In this document: piece by piece, positions 22,367 through 33,484 of the stretch
Layout: each line of letters begins with the position of its first letter
How positions within the stretch are numbered: position 1 is the stretch's first letter
NCBI GenBank assembly: GCA_029237695.1
Contig: CM055280.1
Span: 36,540,508-36,604,507 of the forward strand
Length of the DNA stretch: 64,000 nt
Direction of reading: 5' to 3'
Source: Conchocele bisecta
Lineage: Eukaryota; Mollusca; Bivalvia; Lucinida; Thyasiridae
The notes under the pieces: generated by a model
The model's input: the letters and a program-made list of their open reading frames with translations, nothing else
Databases searched by the model: none
Told to the model about the DNA's origin: nothing
Program-made: the position numbers and the translations under genes

Positions 22367-22608
22367 CCCTTTCAACACTTACAGACCTGTAATAAATAAC
22401 CTGTGGTAATGGCAAACAGTTTATATCCAGATGAGCCCGCTCGTGACGAGCCATCTCGTCAAGATCTGCACTTGTTGCAAGTAATTTTCATATTTTTGAG
22501 AACACAAACGCCCTCTTTTCATAATGGACTAGTCTGAAATCATTTTGTGACAATAGGTTGCAAAATTAACATATCAAATTCCATTCCAGTTACTTGGGGT
22601 GAAAGGGT
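22367..22608. mobile_element. MITE family B, copy 3
   Basis: TTAA (22363-22366) precedes CCCTTTCAACACTT. The central hairpin is CCAGATGAGCCCGCTCGTGACGAGCCATCTCGTC (about 22429-22462). The right end GGGGTGAAAGGGTCAAAA has lost its TTAA by one substitution. Confidence 0.6.
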
Positions 22609-23631
22609 CAAAACATTAGCAAATTATTAAATTATGCATGATTTGCTTTTTATGTAAAATATTATATATTTCAGGAATATTAAATATTTTGTGCAACTTT
22701 CAATCGTTAAAAATGGTCAAAATGTTATTTTATGAATAACGTTACTAACTATTTTGTGCAAAGTTCAGTCGTTCAACATTGTCAAAACGCGATTCGACGA
22801 AAATCGAGTGTTGTTGATTACCGGTTTTTGAGATTGGAGCTATATATCTGAAGTATTTTAGATTAGAGCCTATCTATCGCTGGCTTAACTCCGGTCTTTT
22901 GAAGTTTTGTTGTGGAATTGCTGATCAAGGGAAATCACTCGTGCTGTCAAACGTATTTCCAAAAGCAGGAAGGCGACATCGTGAAAAGGTCGAGGTGAAA
23001 ACGCGACATTGCGGTCTCGAAAACGCGAGACAGCCAGGCGAAAACACGAGAATGAATACAATAGAATCTCACGTTATCGCCTCGCGATTTGGTCTCGTGT
23101 TTTCGCGATCTTGTGAACAGGTTAACGATGCGATGCAGTAACCAATAACACGTATCGAAATATGTTGGGTTTTTTTGCTCAATAAACGTGTATTGGCAGC
23201 ACATTAGAATCGTCTCCTAAGACGATTATCATGTTTTGTCAAATTATGTTTTTGTTGTCAATAAATATAGATGATTGTCCACATAACACGACATTTGTTC
23301 TATTTCTTAATAAAAACATGTTTTTGCAGCACATGAGATTCGTCTCCTAAGACAATGTTTACGTGTCCTATTAGGGACATATGATAACCTCCTGTTTTCG
23401 AGCTTTTGAGAAGAAAACGAGCAATTCTATCACATTCAATCTCGCGTTTTGCAAACTCGCAGCACATGCATGAGCAAAACTAATCCGAATTTTCTTTCTG
23501 TAACGCAGTGATAGTCGCCCCAAGTTACAGTACAGACAGAAGATTTCGGTTAGAGCAAAACTTATTTTCAAAAGCGGGAGACGAGATCGCGAAAACGATA
23601 ATGTGTTTTGAGTATGCAACATCGCAACCAA

Positions 23632-23656
23632 CCCCCCCCCCCACCCCCCCCCCCCC
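23632..23656. repeat. Poly(C) tract interrupted by single A
   Basis: This near-pure C run is followed by CACCACCTGCG. It is one of four long G/C homopolymer sites in the window. Confidence 0.9.
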
Positions 23657-24571
23657 ACCACCTGCGTACGGGCCTGTTGTAACCTGTGTCGTCTGTCATA
23701 TTATTTCGAGTGGCTGACGGGGACGAGTTGGTCGCAGTGCGAAACGGAGGACGGTCATTAAATTAACGAATAATAACGGGACCGATACCATTTCTAATTA
23801 CTTCTATTAATGTAATATAATAATCACGCTTTCTATTTACACAATGGATGCTTATGACCCTATCTACATGTACAGTTACAGAGAGTACCTGCTAATTATA
23901 GTTCGTGTTAAACAATAATTAGAAATAATCACAAGTAAGCCGCTAAATGATAAAGACGGGATTATTTCACCTTTATTCGCAATTCAATCAATCAACCAAG
24001 TTAAGAATATATATATACAATTTGACAAACACTGATGTCAGAGTGTCTAAGCAGTTAACACCATAACTCGTGTAAACATAGAATAGTGATATCGCATTTG
24101 ACTCTTGCTACATCAAAACGCGCACACTTAATTCATGGTTTCTCATACAAACAAAACTATTTTATTTTGCAAAAGTACTGTACACATGTACATGCATTTA
24201 TACAGGTAAATACGCAATCGCTGTGATCCCCCCGTGAACGACCACGGCGAATCACCGTGATCACATTAGGGCAGTGCAGCACAGTGACCGGGATGCTGTC
24301 ACCGCGATCCCATTGCCTGAAACAGTGATCGCGGGGGACAGGTAGGCTAGCCGCTATGCCCGCGGTGATCGACCACTTTAAATACGTTATGTCTGCGGTG
24401 GCACAGTGACAAAAGACCACAAGAAACAATTGTGTACTGTATATGAAATTGTGGCTAACGGGACAGGATATACTGTATCGGAGTAATACTAATGTGTTAC
24501 ATACATATTTCTGTCACTGAATTACATTTGTTAATGTATTACAATATTTCTATACATTATATATATAGGGG

Positions 24572-26450
24572 CGAAACGACCCGGGGCGAACGGTAATAAG
24601 GGCGAAACGACCCGGGTGCGAACTGGATCATCATAGGCACTTTATGGGATGAACGAAACAGATGTGTTAATGACTCCTATCGCAGGATGTATAGTATATG
24701 AGAAGGTGGGACTCTCGCCATGTTTTTGTTGTTGTTGTTTGTTTTTCAACCAACGGAAGTGACGTAAATTAGGCTACCTTTGACTGGTTTCGTGATTTAC
24801 CTTGCTGTTCACCAGCTGATTTTGTTTCTGTGACAGATCGACAGTGCCTGTGCTGACAAGAAAAGATACAACATGGAAAGTCACATTAACATCAACACAT
24901 GTTAAGAAATAATCCATATTAATGTCATTTATAATATTTAATTCATTATTACCTTTTCAGATAAGTGAATGTCGTCCAATATTTCAGTTGGTTCACGGTC
25001 AATTCGTACCCATACCAGTTCGTACACGCTTTGGTCATTTGGTACCCATATTATGTGCATGTTTTTTGGAATTTACCATGTTTGCTAATTGCTTACCCAA
25101 TCTGTTATGACCCGTATGTGATAGCAAGGGGCATATTGCGTTGCATCATGACATACCCCGTGTGACCCCTATGAGTTAGTTGTATTTTAACTAGCAGTTA
25201 GTGCAGATATATTATTAACTAAAACCAATGCGTTGTTATTATTCTGCCTTAATTACTATATCGACATATATACAATACATTACAATACTCCATATTCAGT
25301 AACAGTTTACATAGTATACAGATATATATGTAGCATTTCGTAATAATCAATAGTGCTGTTCATAGACAGTTCATCATGTGTCAATCAGGTGATATCAATC
25401 ATTTTAATAATTATGGGTGATATCACCCTTTCATTATGAATACGTGATATCACGCATTCGAAAGGGTGATATCATTCATTTAAATAGTTCATATCACTCA
25501 TTTAGATGCAAATATCTGATATCACCCATTGAAATAGGTGATATCACATATTCGAAAGGTTGATATCACATATTCCAATGGGTGATATCATCCATTCATT
25601 TGGAATTGGTTATATACATTTGAATGCATGATATCACCCATACAAATTGATGATATCACGCTTTTCAATTTGGGATATCATTCATTTGGATATGAATATC
25701 ACCTATTCGAATGGATGATATCATAATGTGCTAGTAAAGTCCAAAATGGCGCCCCATACATGAAGATCTGTACTTTTTGCAAGTAATTTTCACATTGGTT
25801 AGAGTGAAAACACACCTTTAATGGCTTTAGTATTAAATGGACTAGTCTGAAAATCAGTTTGTGGCAATTGGATGGGTCCTTAAATTAACACATGACGGTC
25901 TATTCCATTTATTTGAGGTTGAAAGGGTTAAACAATGACTTTTAGTGCAATTAATTAATTGTAAAGACTCCAATTTTTGTTGTTGTTGTTGTTGTTGTTG
26001 TTCCGCGAAATACACACATTTCTCGGAATTCGCGTATGTAATTACCGAAATGGGTCTGTTTTGACTTCGAGATGGGTACGTTTTGACCACAAAAAAAGTG
26101 GGTACGTTTTGACTTAGGTACGTTTTGACCAGCACCATTAGGGCCGACGTGTGTTGGTGCCGAGGTGTCGTAGGGCCGACTTGGTTTAGGGCCGAGGCGT
26201 CACAAAACCAATCACGAAACCAGTCCGTACTTCCATTCGTTGAAAAGTGGTTCCCAGCCTACATGCGGATTAGTAACTTACAATTAGCGAGCCGGTCAAA
26301 GGTAAATGAAGTTACTTCCGTTGACTGAGATGATGAATGCTGTCATTCCTTATAGATACATAGAGATCATCAGTGTAACTGGATTATCACATCGGCTTTT
26401 CGTTCATCCCATAAAGCTCCTATGGGGATCATGGGCGAAACTAGTTCTGT
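24572..26450. repeat. Region bounded by diverged inverted repeats
   Basis: GATCATCATAGGCACTTTATGGGATGAACGAAA at 24627-24659 has an inverted relative at 26397-26436. CAACGGAAGTGACGTAAATTAGGCTACCTTTGACTGGTTTCGTGATTTACC at 24752-24801 has inverted relatives at 26205-26222 and 26288-26325. The left outer edge carries GGGGCGAAACGACCCGGG twice, and the same phrase recurs at 31451. GTACGTTTTGAC (26083-26130) and GGGCCGA (26152-26195) words are iterated inside. It may be one element with long inverted ends or nested insertions. Confidence 0.4.
25384..25735. repeat. GATATC-centred minisatellite
   Basis: TGATATCA is repeated more than a dozen times at roughly 22-28 bp intervals. Spacers alternate ACCCATT and CATTCGAATGGG, so units are themselves partly palindromic. 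Confidence 0.85.
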
Positions 26451-27540
26451 GTGACAAAATCTCAGCAACTTTGTATGTGTTGTTGTTACTGAGTTTTGTT
26501 CATCGATATGAAATCCCATTAGCATTTTTGTCATTTCAAAATATGCCACTGCCACCTCCAAAACTTACTCTATTTCATAAAACCATAAAAATGAAGTGTT
26601 AATGCAAGTATCCTTTCCTGGTAGATGTAGATCTTAATGGAATAAATGATTTACATTGAAACCGGTGTCTTCAAAACTTTCAGCTCCTGCCATCTTGGAT
26701 AAATACAAAAAGAAAAATCAAAATTTTAACGAAACGAATTCATTTAGATTTTAAATGAAAGCGCGTGGAAAGCCACTAGTAAGATAACAACAACAATAAT
26801 ATGAAACAGGCACTACCTACATGTATAGCGAGCGACGTTGGTGTATGAAACTAAATTTACCAATTTATAGCTTTATCATGATGTTATGCTACATGTATGA
26901 ATGGTACTGTAGTAGGTCCGCGTGGTGGGGGGAACGAGTACTTCGGTTGTTCAAAGCCGCTTTATGGACCTACCATAGGCAGCAATCGTAAGGTTCGTAA
27001 AGGCTGATGGAAGAGGCTGACGGTTTATTGATAAGTCAGTAGGATGAAAAAATCCACCCAGAAACGTAATAAACATGTTTCTGGAAGAATAATTTCACGA
27101 AACCGTAAGCGTTCGTATATATAAATTGTCGATAGTTTAGCTCAATAGCAATTTATTTGAATACACAACAAAACAACACGAACTATAATGCGTTAGGGCA
27201 AGTAACTCGAGTGAGAAAAATGAATATAGTATGTGGAAAATGTATTTTGCGACCGAATAAGGAGTTTGGGGACGAAACCTACCGGGTACGAGCGAGTGAG
27301 CGAGAGAGAGAGAGGTCTGAAGTGATGTGATCACTGTATTAGTCTGCAATAAGCTGACCTGGTACATAGCACGAACAGCGCTTATATAGCGGTTGGTCGG
27401 ATTAACCTCTATGACCATTGAAACACCAAAGACAATAATTAATTGGTCCATTTCGATTAAATTAATTGCCAATTTGACAGGTTGTAAAATACCGGAAGTT
27501 GTTGAAAATTATGAAGAAACTGATAAAAATGCAAAATACA
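26451..27540. other. Unannotated, no gene seen
   Basis: A short GA-rich tract GAGCGAGTGAGCGAGAGAGAGAGAG lies at 27290-27314. Otherwise I see no coding or structured signal. Confidence 0.35.
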
Positions 27541-27713
27541 TATGGTGTATGAACGGGGTCAAAACTAAACTGCATTTTTACAGGTGCAGCTGTATTTTTT
27601 ACATGTGCAGCTGTATTTTTTACAGGTGCAGCTGTATTTTTACAGGTGCAGCTGTATTTTTTATAGCTGCACCTGTAAGTTTAGTTTTGACCCCATTCGT
27701 ACACCATACACCA
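27541..27713. mobile_element. Inverted-repeat element with internal 25-bp tandem repeat
   Basis: The left arm GGTGTATGAACGGGGTCAAAACTAAACTGCA pairs with the right arm TTTAGTTTTGACCCCATTCGTACACCATA. Between the arms, TTTTTACAGGTGCAGCTGTAT is repeated four times, and its complement AGCTGCACCTGTAA begins the right arm. Confidence 0.75.
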
Positions 27714-27880
27714 CAATGTAACCGCAATCGGTGTTTATATATTTAAGATGGTGTTACAGCTTCTCCATTATAATTAAATAGAGTCATTGGCGTGCTTCTC
27801 TTTTTTGAGTTCACCAGTGATACAATAATTGTTTAGATAATTTAGATAATTCATTTTCATATATAGTACAGTAATAACCT

Positions 27881-28305
27881 ATAGTCTGTTTCACGAAAGC
27901 TGCCCAAATTTTACGGCCATATAAACAATTCAAAAACAATATTTTTTTCGATAGTATTAAATTAAAGGAAAATTTTAAGAATGAGCCTTCTTTTTATTTC
28001 GTGAAATTTGGTCAAATATTTATTTTATTGCGAAAACAAAATTTCCCCATGTTAAATCCCCATAGACGTCTATGGGGATTTAACATGGGGAAATTTTTTA
28101 GAATTTCAGAAATACTGGACCGTTTTTTAAAATTAACACTTGTTTTCTTTTTTTAGAATCATTCCCAAGCTATCTAGCCAGGTTTCGCAGTCAATTTCCA
28201 AAAAAATCTTAAATTTTGCTTTAATTTAATATTATCGAAAAAAATATTGTTTTTGCATTGTTTATATAGCCGTAAAATTTGGGCAGGTTTCGTGAAACAG
28301 ACTAT
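27881..28305. mobile_element. TA-flanked palindromic MITE with perfect 58-bp core palindrome
   Basis: The ends TAGTCTGTTTCACGAAAGCTGCCCAAATTTTACGG and CCGTAAAATTTGGGCAGGTTTCGTGAAACAGACTA pair over more than 100 bases with few mismatches. 28039-28096 is an exact 58-base palindrome centred on GACGTC. The flanking TA on each side fits a Tc1/mariner-type target, by family knowledge. Confidence 0.75.
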
Positions 28306-28307
28306 AG

Positions 28308-28645
28308 GCATTATAGAAACTGTATTAGTACATTTACGATCATTTTAAGAAAAAATAAGACGGCTAAGCATCTTCAGTGATATATTTCCAATTTTCACAA
28401 TCTCGGTCGTCATTGTATGCACACGACTGTCACTTCGAAAGTTATACACATTTTGCCCATTGTTGGTATCAATTGTGTTAAGTTTTACATTTAATTTTGA
28501 TTAACCCGGTGCTGTGTCAGAGGTGTTTGTATCCTGTACTACAGCAACAGGTGCACTGGACCCACACTTGAAATATGTACTTTTGTCCGGTAGTCGTGTT
28601 CGGTAATTATCACGGATCGTTTGACTATGTCTTGTAATTTTAAAC
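28308..28645. other. Unannotated flank of minisatellite
   Basis: I see no gene. CACGGATCGTTTGACTATGTCTTGTAA at 28611-28637 recurs at 29380-29406, so the minisatellite is bracketed by a direct repeat. Confidence 0.4.
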
Positions 28646-29217
28646 TCACATCAGCGCAGTTCAGTGCAGTGTGGTGGCTATAGAAAGTCTCACATCAGCG
28701 CAGTTCAGTGCAACGTGGTGGCTATAGAAAGTCTCACATCAGTGCAGTTCAGTGCAGCGTGGTTGCTATAGAAAGTCTCACATCAGCGCAGTTCAGTGCA
28801 GTGTGGTGGCTATAGAAAGTCTCATATCAGTGCAGTTCAGTACAGAGTGGTGGCTATAGAAAGTCTCACATCAGCACAGTTCAGTGCAGTGTGGTGGCTA
28901 TAGAAAGTCTCATATCAGTGCAGTTCAGTGCAGAGTGGTGGCTATAGAAAGTCTCATATCAGTGCAGTTCAGTGCAGCGTGGTGGCTATAGAAAGTCTCA
29001 TATCAGTGCAGTTCAGTGCAGCGTGGTGGCTATAGAAAGTCTCATATCAGTGCAGTTCAGTGCAGCGTGGTGGCTATAGAAAGTCTCATATCAGTGCAGT
29101 TCAGTGCAGCGTGGTGGCTATAGAAAGTCTCACATCAGTGCAGTTCAGTGCAGTGTGGTGACTATAGAAAGTCTCACATCAGTGCAGTTCAGTGCAGCGT
29201 GGTGACTATAGAAAGTC
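28646..29217. repeat. 44-bp minisatellite, 13 copies
   Basis: The unit is CTCACATCAGCGCAGTTCAG followed by TGCAGTGTGGTGGCTATAGA and AAGT. It repeats 13 times in register with scattered C/T and G/A variants, for example CATATCAGTG in the middle copies. Confidence 0.95.
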
Positions 29218-29940
29218 TCAAGGTGATGCTTCCAGTGATGCTATTATTTTCTCCATCCCTGATGGTCTTTGAGCACATTTTGACTGTGAATATAGCACAG
29301 TCCGTGACACAACTGAACAGGTGCGATAAAACAGCACTTGCAATGTGTTATTGTTTCTGTTAGTTATGTCCATTGATTATCATGGATCGTTTGACTATGT
29401 CTTGTAAACAAAATCACAAATTCACAAACAAAGGTGCCTGTGGTGAACGTAAATGTTCAGTGTTAATTGGAATATGTTTGTTTTCCAATTAGTTGAAAGA
29501 ATGTACATATGATTGCTGATGGTGTAAATTGGCTAATATACGGAATATGTAAGTTACAGTTCTCTCCATTTTCATGAATATCTATGGTCACAATTAGCTC
29601 CATTCATTATGCGCGTGTGCCTATTTACACCATCACCCTCTGATATAGTTGTGGGAACTGAACACTGATGATACTCCAGACAACTGTGCAGGAGAATGCT
29701 ATGGACCACACTATAGCTCTACTACCGATGCTGGGGAGTACATGTAAATCAGGGTAACATTTTGAGCAACTAATAGATGAACATAGGTACCCATACTGTC
29801 AGCATATTTCACTCAATGACTCTGTCAATTATGCATATACTTGGCTGTCATGCACATTAGTTTAAAACTGTATTTATTTTACAATTATTACAAACAATCA
29901 TGAGGAAACTTGTCCAAATGCTTTCCTGTTGGCACAGGCA
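29218..29940. other. Unannotated
   Basis: No gene or repeat structure beyond the bracketing direct repeat at 29380-29406 is visible. Confidence 0.35.
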
Positions 29941-30390
29941 GATACACAAAGGGTGGGAGTGGGCACGAAGCTAGGGTGGGGAGTCACACATCGGGAATCA
30001 TGAAGCTGGGGAGGGGAATAATGTTGGGTTGGAGTCATACAGCGGGAATCACGACTGGGTGTGGGAGTCACCCAGCGGGGCTGAGAGGGGACATGAAGCG
30101 ATGGTGGGGAGTCACACATTAGGAGGGCACGAAGAACGGGTGGGGATCAGACAGCAAGGATGGGAGGGACACAAAGCTAGGGCGGGGAGACACACAGCAG
30201 GGGTGCACGAATCGGGGATCGGGAATCACACAGCAGGAGTGGGACGGAGTACACACAACAGCTAGGACTCATGACGATGGGATGGGGATCAGCTAACGGG
30301 CGTGGTAGCTATAGTGGGGCACGAAGTTAGGGTGGGGAGTCACACAGCCGGGGATCACGAAGCTTTGGTCGGGCATCACATCGCAATGGG
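29941..30390. repeat. Degenerate G-rich minisatellite
   Basis: Words such as GGTGGGGAGTCACACAGC, GGGAATCA and ACGAAGCTAGGGTGGGGAG recur about every 28-35 bp with strong purine bias on the plus strand. Open frames across it are repeat artefacts. Confidence 0.7.
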
Positions 30391-33014
30391 GAACAAGTGG
30401 GTAGGGTTATGGGATATTGGCATTGTCATATTTACACCCAATATTAATATTCAATAATGCCAGAATCACATTCAAATCATCACATCTAACGATTAACGGA
30501 CCACGAGTAATATCGTCGGTGAGTAATAGGATAACATTGTTAGGGCCTTACACGTTTTCACTCCTATTTATAGGTATTGCCAGTGATTGGCTAGATTATG
30601 TAGAAGGAAAGCTCCGACCAGCCACGAGCCAAAACAAACAGAACCAGCAAATATGGTGGCTGCATTCAACACGTACAGTAAATGTCAACAAACTATTGTG
30701 AATTATAACTAACTGAACAAGTTTCCTGGTGTATGAAGACGACAATCATAAACTATTGACAATTGTGAACATTCAGACATGCATCAGAGATCGTGGTATT
30801 TTGTAAAAAATAAATTATTTATTGAAATAATCAAATTGACCATGTAAGCGGAATTTACAAAATATGTATTTTAATAATCAAATGCAACTATTTCCAATTC
30901 CTTATCTGGAGCGCCACAGCATGTGCTGTGTTTGTTGAAAGAACCAACAAGCAACCAATAAATCCGAATAAAATGTGGTATGTTTGCAATCTACAGTAAT
31001 AACAATGAACAGTTATAACATATTTTTGCCCGTTGATAGGCAGTGCCTATTTTCAAATTACGGTAATATTCATTTCGTTTAAATAATTCGCAAAATACAC
31101 ATGACCTTATCTTCACGTGATCAAAATATGTAAATAGCTCGTAAATGGGCGACCTAGATTTGTATTTATTGTACCTTGCTGTTATAATCCACGTTTTAAG
31201 ATCAAAATACATGCCGATTTTGCCACGGTAAGCAGTAATATTGTTAAATAAGGTTTCCAGAACAGGATTGCAAATGGGTTTAGCAATTTGTGGCTAAAAT
31301 AGTTAAAAAACTTAATGAATACGTTCCGCCTTCTATTCATGGCGGAACTTTGCTAACGGGTTTTGGCCTTTAGGGATAGAACGGTGTGCAAATAAAGAGA
31401 ACAACAGTTTACAAAAATAGATTTGCAGCCGTTCTATCACATAGAACTAGGGCGAAACGACCCGGGACCTGTGCGAGTCTCTATGCTTTCTTTATAATCC
31501 ACAACAATATATACATGTCATATTTCACATCTATACAATATTGAATAATATTGTCTTCCCAATTGTATGGTTGAAATTTGTAATTGTGGTTTCTTGTATT
31601 TGTGGAGTTTAGTTATAAAAACATTCGTCACGAGGTTGTACTAAAAACAAATGGCGTAAACACTGAACAAGGGAGATCACCCTCTTCATTCCAAACCAAA
31701 AATCCCCGCGCTGATTTTTGGCTACATGGATACATAGAGCATCCCCTTTCGGGACAATCCCAAGAACAGACTGGAAATTGTATCTTAAAATTGTAGAATA
31801 TCAATAAAATTCAAGCTTCTGACATACGTCAAGTTGTGGTACTTTTCTTAGCAACTTTCCTAAGAATTCAATATGGCAATAAAACGTGGGAATAACACAA
31901 ATAACTATATAGATGGTGTATTGAGGTAAAGAGATCCAGCTTATGCAAATGATAGTAGAAACTAAATTGACATATACCAAATAATCTCAACATGAAAAAA
32001 TTACATAATCCAATAAATGCACTATGATCAGAAGAGGAATGGAACATTTCTCCACCCGCCTCATATCAACTAATATTATCATGTGATAGATCATGCCACT
32101 AACTAGATTATAATCGTCAGCTTATCGTGAACCACCTATTTACACATGGCACGAATAGTACCTTAACAAATATGCCACTCCGAAACTTATATTTAAGGGT
32201 AGGAATCGGCTCGAACACCTTCCATATCCGGGTATCTAAACACATGTATGTATGTATGTATGTATGTATGAGCACAGCTCAGCATCGGCTAATCTGGAGA
32301 CACATATCATTAAAGTCAATTATCACAAAATAGCTTACGGCATTTTATGTATCAACAATAACTAAACGATCCTACCGTATCATCTTTTTACGCATGAGCA
32401 CCACTTGCTGATATGTCACCTCTATTGCTCCTGTCTGAACATAATATCATGCAATCAAGCAAATTAATTGAGCACAATAATAATTGCAAACAAAAAATGG
32501 GCAATACAAATATTTCACTCCTTATTCTATGAAGCTGAATCAACCTGTGCTGTAAGACATAAACATTTTCATTCCCAGACACGCAGAAAATTGACCAATC
32601 AAATAGACGTAACCAACAGAAACCACAAACAAATTATTTACTCCATATTTATAAAATATTATAAATTATCATCACAAAGTTCAAGATCATAACAATCAAA
32701 TTAAATAGGAGACTTTACAATAAGAAAATACCGTTAATAATTCCGTAATTAATCCCCCAATAATTAGCCCGAAACCAATCTGACAACCGGAAGAAGATGG
32801 CGAGAAGAATTATTTTACAAGAGATGCCAACATTTCGGTTCTCGAGAAATTAACAATTTTCAATGTCAAAAATTCCCCATTCGCTTGTCATAGGACTGTA
32901 TCGACCTGGAATCGCAGCAGACCACAGTCAAATAGTTCGGGTTAGATGTCAGAGCGAATTATGTGCCGTACCTTATTATGAATTGTATTGTGTCGCATTT
33001 TCATTTCTAAATAG
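30391..33014. other. Unannotated AT-rich DNA
   Basis: I see no supported gene. A (TGTA)n tract is at 32246-32270, and GGGCGAAACGACCCGGG at 31451-31467 is a copy of the phrase at 24574 and 24601. Short open frames have no recognisable content. Confidence 0.4.
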
Positions 33015-33330
33015 TAATGTACATGTACAAATAACATTCATTTGTCGATAACAGAAATTATATGACGGAATCAAACTGGTGTGAACCGAGCACAACGGAG
33101 ACATATAATTCTGGTTATATGAGCGAATGATGTTACATCATGTAGATTAAGATAACTATGTTCATCTCTCTACAATTTGATATATACAAGTTTCCACACA
33201 CTGTTTGTGATAATAATGTTCAACTGTCAATAATATTCACTTGTCGATAACATGAATTATATGACTGAATCAAACTGGTGATCTCAGCATAACGGAGACA
33301 TAGAATTCGGGTTAGATGAGCGAACGATGT
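33015..33330. repeat. Diverged tandem duplication, period about 198 bp
   Basis: ATTCATTTGTCGATAACAGAAATTATATGACGGAATCAAACTGGTG (from 33035) parallels ATTCACTTGTCGATAACATGAATTATATGACTGAATCAAACTGGTG (from 33233). Both are followed by GAGACATA(T/G)AATTC and GAGCGAA(T/C)GATGT. Confidence 0.7.
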
Positions 33331-33484
33331 ATAATGACAACTGTGATCCACCATAACGTTGGTAATAGTCACTTCCGATTATGTATTTATGGGAGTACTT
33401 TATTGACCAGCTGGTCCTGTGTTTTCGTTCGAGCTTCTAAAGCTGTTGGTTTGAAGGGTCGCCTCTCTGCCCCGCCGTGGACCA

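Larger units (their letters stand above)
21418..24570. other. Repeat-rich stretch without genes
   Basis: The palindrome CAGCTTGATGGGCAATATGAGCC...CATATTGCTCGTCAAGCC is at 21615-21654. MITE family B lies at 22367-22608. Two patches of GCGAAAACGCGAG-type words are at 22980-23115 and 23395-23600. A poly(C) run is at 23632-23656. Inverted GTGATC/GATCAC words lie at 24215-24370. I see no supported coding region. Confidence 0.45.
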
